DNA from: Paramacrobiotus richtersi
Taxonomy: Eukaryota; Tardigrada; Eutardigrada; Parachela; Macrobiotidae
Assembly: GCA_034698045.1 (NCBI GenBank)
Contig: JAQGAU010000702.1
Span: forward strand, 1 to 24,776
Reading direction: 5' to 3'
DNA: 24,776 bases
Shown: positions 23,418 to 24,776 of the stretch, in pieces
Layout of the letters: each line of letters begins with the position of its first letter
Position numbering within the stretch: position 1 is the stretch's first letter
Translations under genes and position numbers: made by a program
Notes under the pieces: model-generated
Seen by the model: only the letters and a program-made list of their open reading frames with translations
Database searches by the model: none
Told to the model about the DNA's origin: nothing

Positions 23418-24776
23418 GCTTATAACGGCAACCTTTGTACCAGTAGCAGCAGTAGCGTTTTTTCTGTGGTTTTGAAGTGTGTTAGCTCGAAAACGTACTG
23501 CTGAAGCCTGAAAGTTCTAGCTACAGTTGGGAACTGGAGTAAGGTGCATCATGCATGGAAAGATAGACTGATGAGTGGATGATGAGGTGTCTCATGCTGA
23601 AGAAATGAATGTGTGCTGCTAAACTACATTGCGCAGACGACAGTTCCGCGCTGGCAATTAACAGGAAACGTTGGCTGAAGATCTTCCCGATAGAACGAAA
23701 TCGTACTCCTTCAAGATGTCGTACCTTATTTACGGTTTGACTTGGTTTAAAGTTCACATACACTGCCAAGAAAATTACAGCCGAAATTAGCCGATGTGGA
23801 TCGAAAGTCCGCATATGGGAAATCCTCACAACACTGTTTGCTACACGCGCGTCAATGGAACGTTTCATACAAAAACCGAAGTCCAAAAGCTAGCGGCATC
23901 TAAATGGAGAAAAATCCTTTCATGCAAAACCATTTATGGCCGGAAACGGCGTCCCTGACCACGTCCCTGACATCTACGAGGCAGCTGACTGAACTTCAAT
24001 CGGAATCCCTCATGCAGAAGCTCGACTGCTTATCTGTTCATATAGTCCAATGCACACGCGTTGATTTGTGCCCATCAAGCACAATGCATGGGAACTCCGT
24101 CCCTGACCTTGTGATTTTGCAAGCTCTGTTGGGAGTGACGCGTTTCTTTTGCAACTCAAAGAATGGCTGGAACATAAATGCAATTATAGGATACTCGGTC
24201 GGGACGGCATCTGCCATGGTATACTTTGTATGTATAATAGTATTGAGACAGTCCATTATTCAACAATGCGACATCGTGATTTTCGATATAGATACAAGGC
24301 GTTGAATAAAGAATCTGATTTTCCCTCCGATTAGGACGTTCTCTTTTATATAGAATTTCTGTCTGAAAGTGTTATCTGCGGTATCGTGTTACATGCAATA
24401 TGTGTTACCGATGCAGCATAAGAGACGATTAAATGCAATCGTAAAATCGTTGTTGTTGCACACGGCAGGCCAACTTTTGTATATCTATGCTAATCTTTTC
24501 AAAGGGCACGATTTCGTGCAATAAGTATAACTATGAGAAAAGTGAAAGTCTGGAAGGGGCGTTCGCAGGAGCAGACGACTTCCATGTTTGATTGCTGCTT
24601 TTGGATATTCGTTGTAACTAGCGGTCTCGCAAGACCATGCTTCTGGAGAGATTTTACGCGCAAACGCGCAGAACACACTGTATCTACTGCGCAGCGCTTT
24701 TAAGTTACAGTATTTCCACGTACCTGCCATCGGGATTTGTGAGAATATTCTGCGAGAACATCTGACCATTCTTCAC
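23418..24776. other. Right flank with unresolved exon candidates
   Basis: Two minus-strand donors merit note: AATAAG|GTACGA near 23733-23734, preceded by a strong acceptor (ATTTTCTTGGCAG) about 40 bases earlier, and CAG|GTACGTGG at 24722-24723, after a stretch open in all three frames to the window edge. They might be exons of the gene ending at 23087, but I could not build one unique model. The plus strand carries a 133-codon ORF (23904-24305) without recognisable features. Confidence 0.25.

Noticed and set aside
23904-24305. 133-codon plus-strand ORF starting with ATG
   Set aside because: No domain, poor codon regularity and no splice or neighbour support; an ORF of this length is expected by chance about once in a window of this size.

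Overview
The window is eukaryotic nuclear DNA from an animal. Its genes are split by spliceosomal introns with GT-AG borders (one apparent GC-AG border), many of them 70-300 bp, intergenic DNA is AT-rich, and every recognisable product is a metazoan family. The tandem SET/MYND genes with degraded SET motifs recall the SmydA-type expansions of arthropods, so an ecdysozoan or other panarthropod invertebrate is my best inference; the species cannot be named from sequence alone. No CRISPR array, rRNA or tRNA was found.

Layout. 1-2937: poor in genes; it holds one isolated exon copied from a TMBIM/Lifeguard gene (430-640), a small ORF with a signal peptide (711-935) and a minus-strand segment that would encode a single membrane span (1965-2075). 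2938-4345 (+): intact seven-exon TMBIM/Lifeguard gene. 4486-7347 (-): seven-exon SMYD-like gene A, tail to tail with TMBIM only 140 bp away. About 7960-8315 (+): decayed 3' end of a second TMBIM copy. 8545-11213 (-): SMYD-like gene B with the same exon plan as gene A. The order [TMBIM end > < SMYD] therefore occurs twice, which points to a segmental tandem duplication in which the second TMBIM decayed and the second SMYD survived. 11905-14084 (+): IMMP1L, subunit 1 of the mitochondrial inner membrane peptidase, six exons, divergent from SMYD-B. 14615-19891 (-): PHTF, a multi-span ER membrane protein, seven exons, convergent with IMMP1L. 19892-24776: mostly non-coding AT-rich DNA, with a probable small two-exon gene on the minus strand (23087-23417).

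The genes do not form a pathway or operon; this is ordinary clustering of independent animal genes. The most notable points are the pair of SET/MYND proteins that keep zinc-binding and helical parts but have lost the SET catalytic signatures, the fossil record of the TMBIM-SMYD duplication, the apparent GC-AG intron in SMYD-B, and the unrecognised small gene at the right. All exon joins were deduced by eye from splice consensus, reading phase and homology recalled from knowledge of the families; none has transcript support here.
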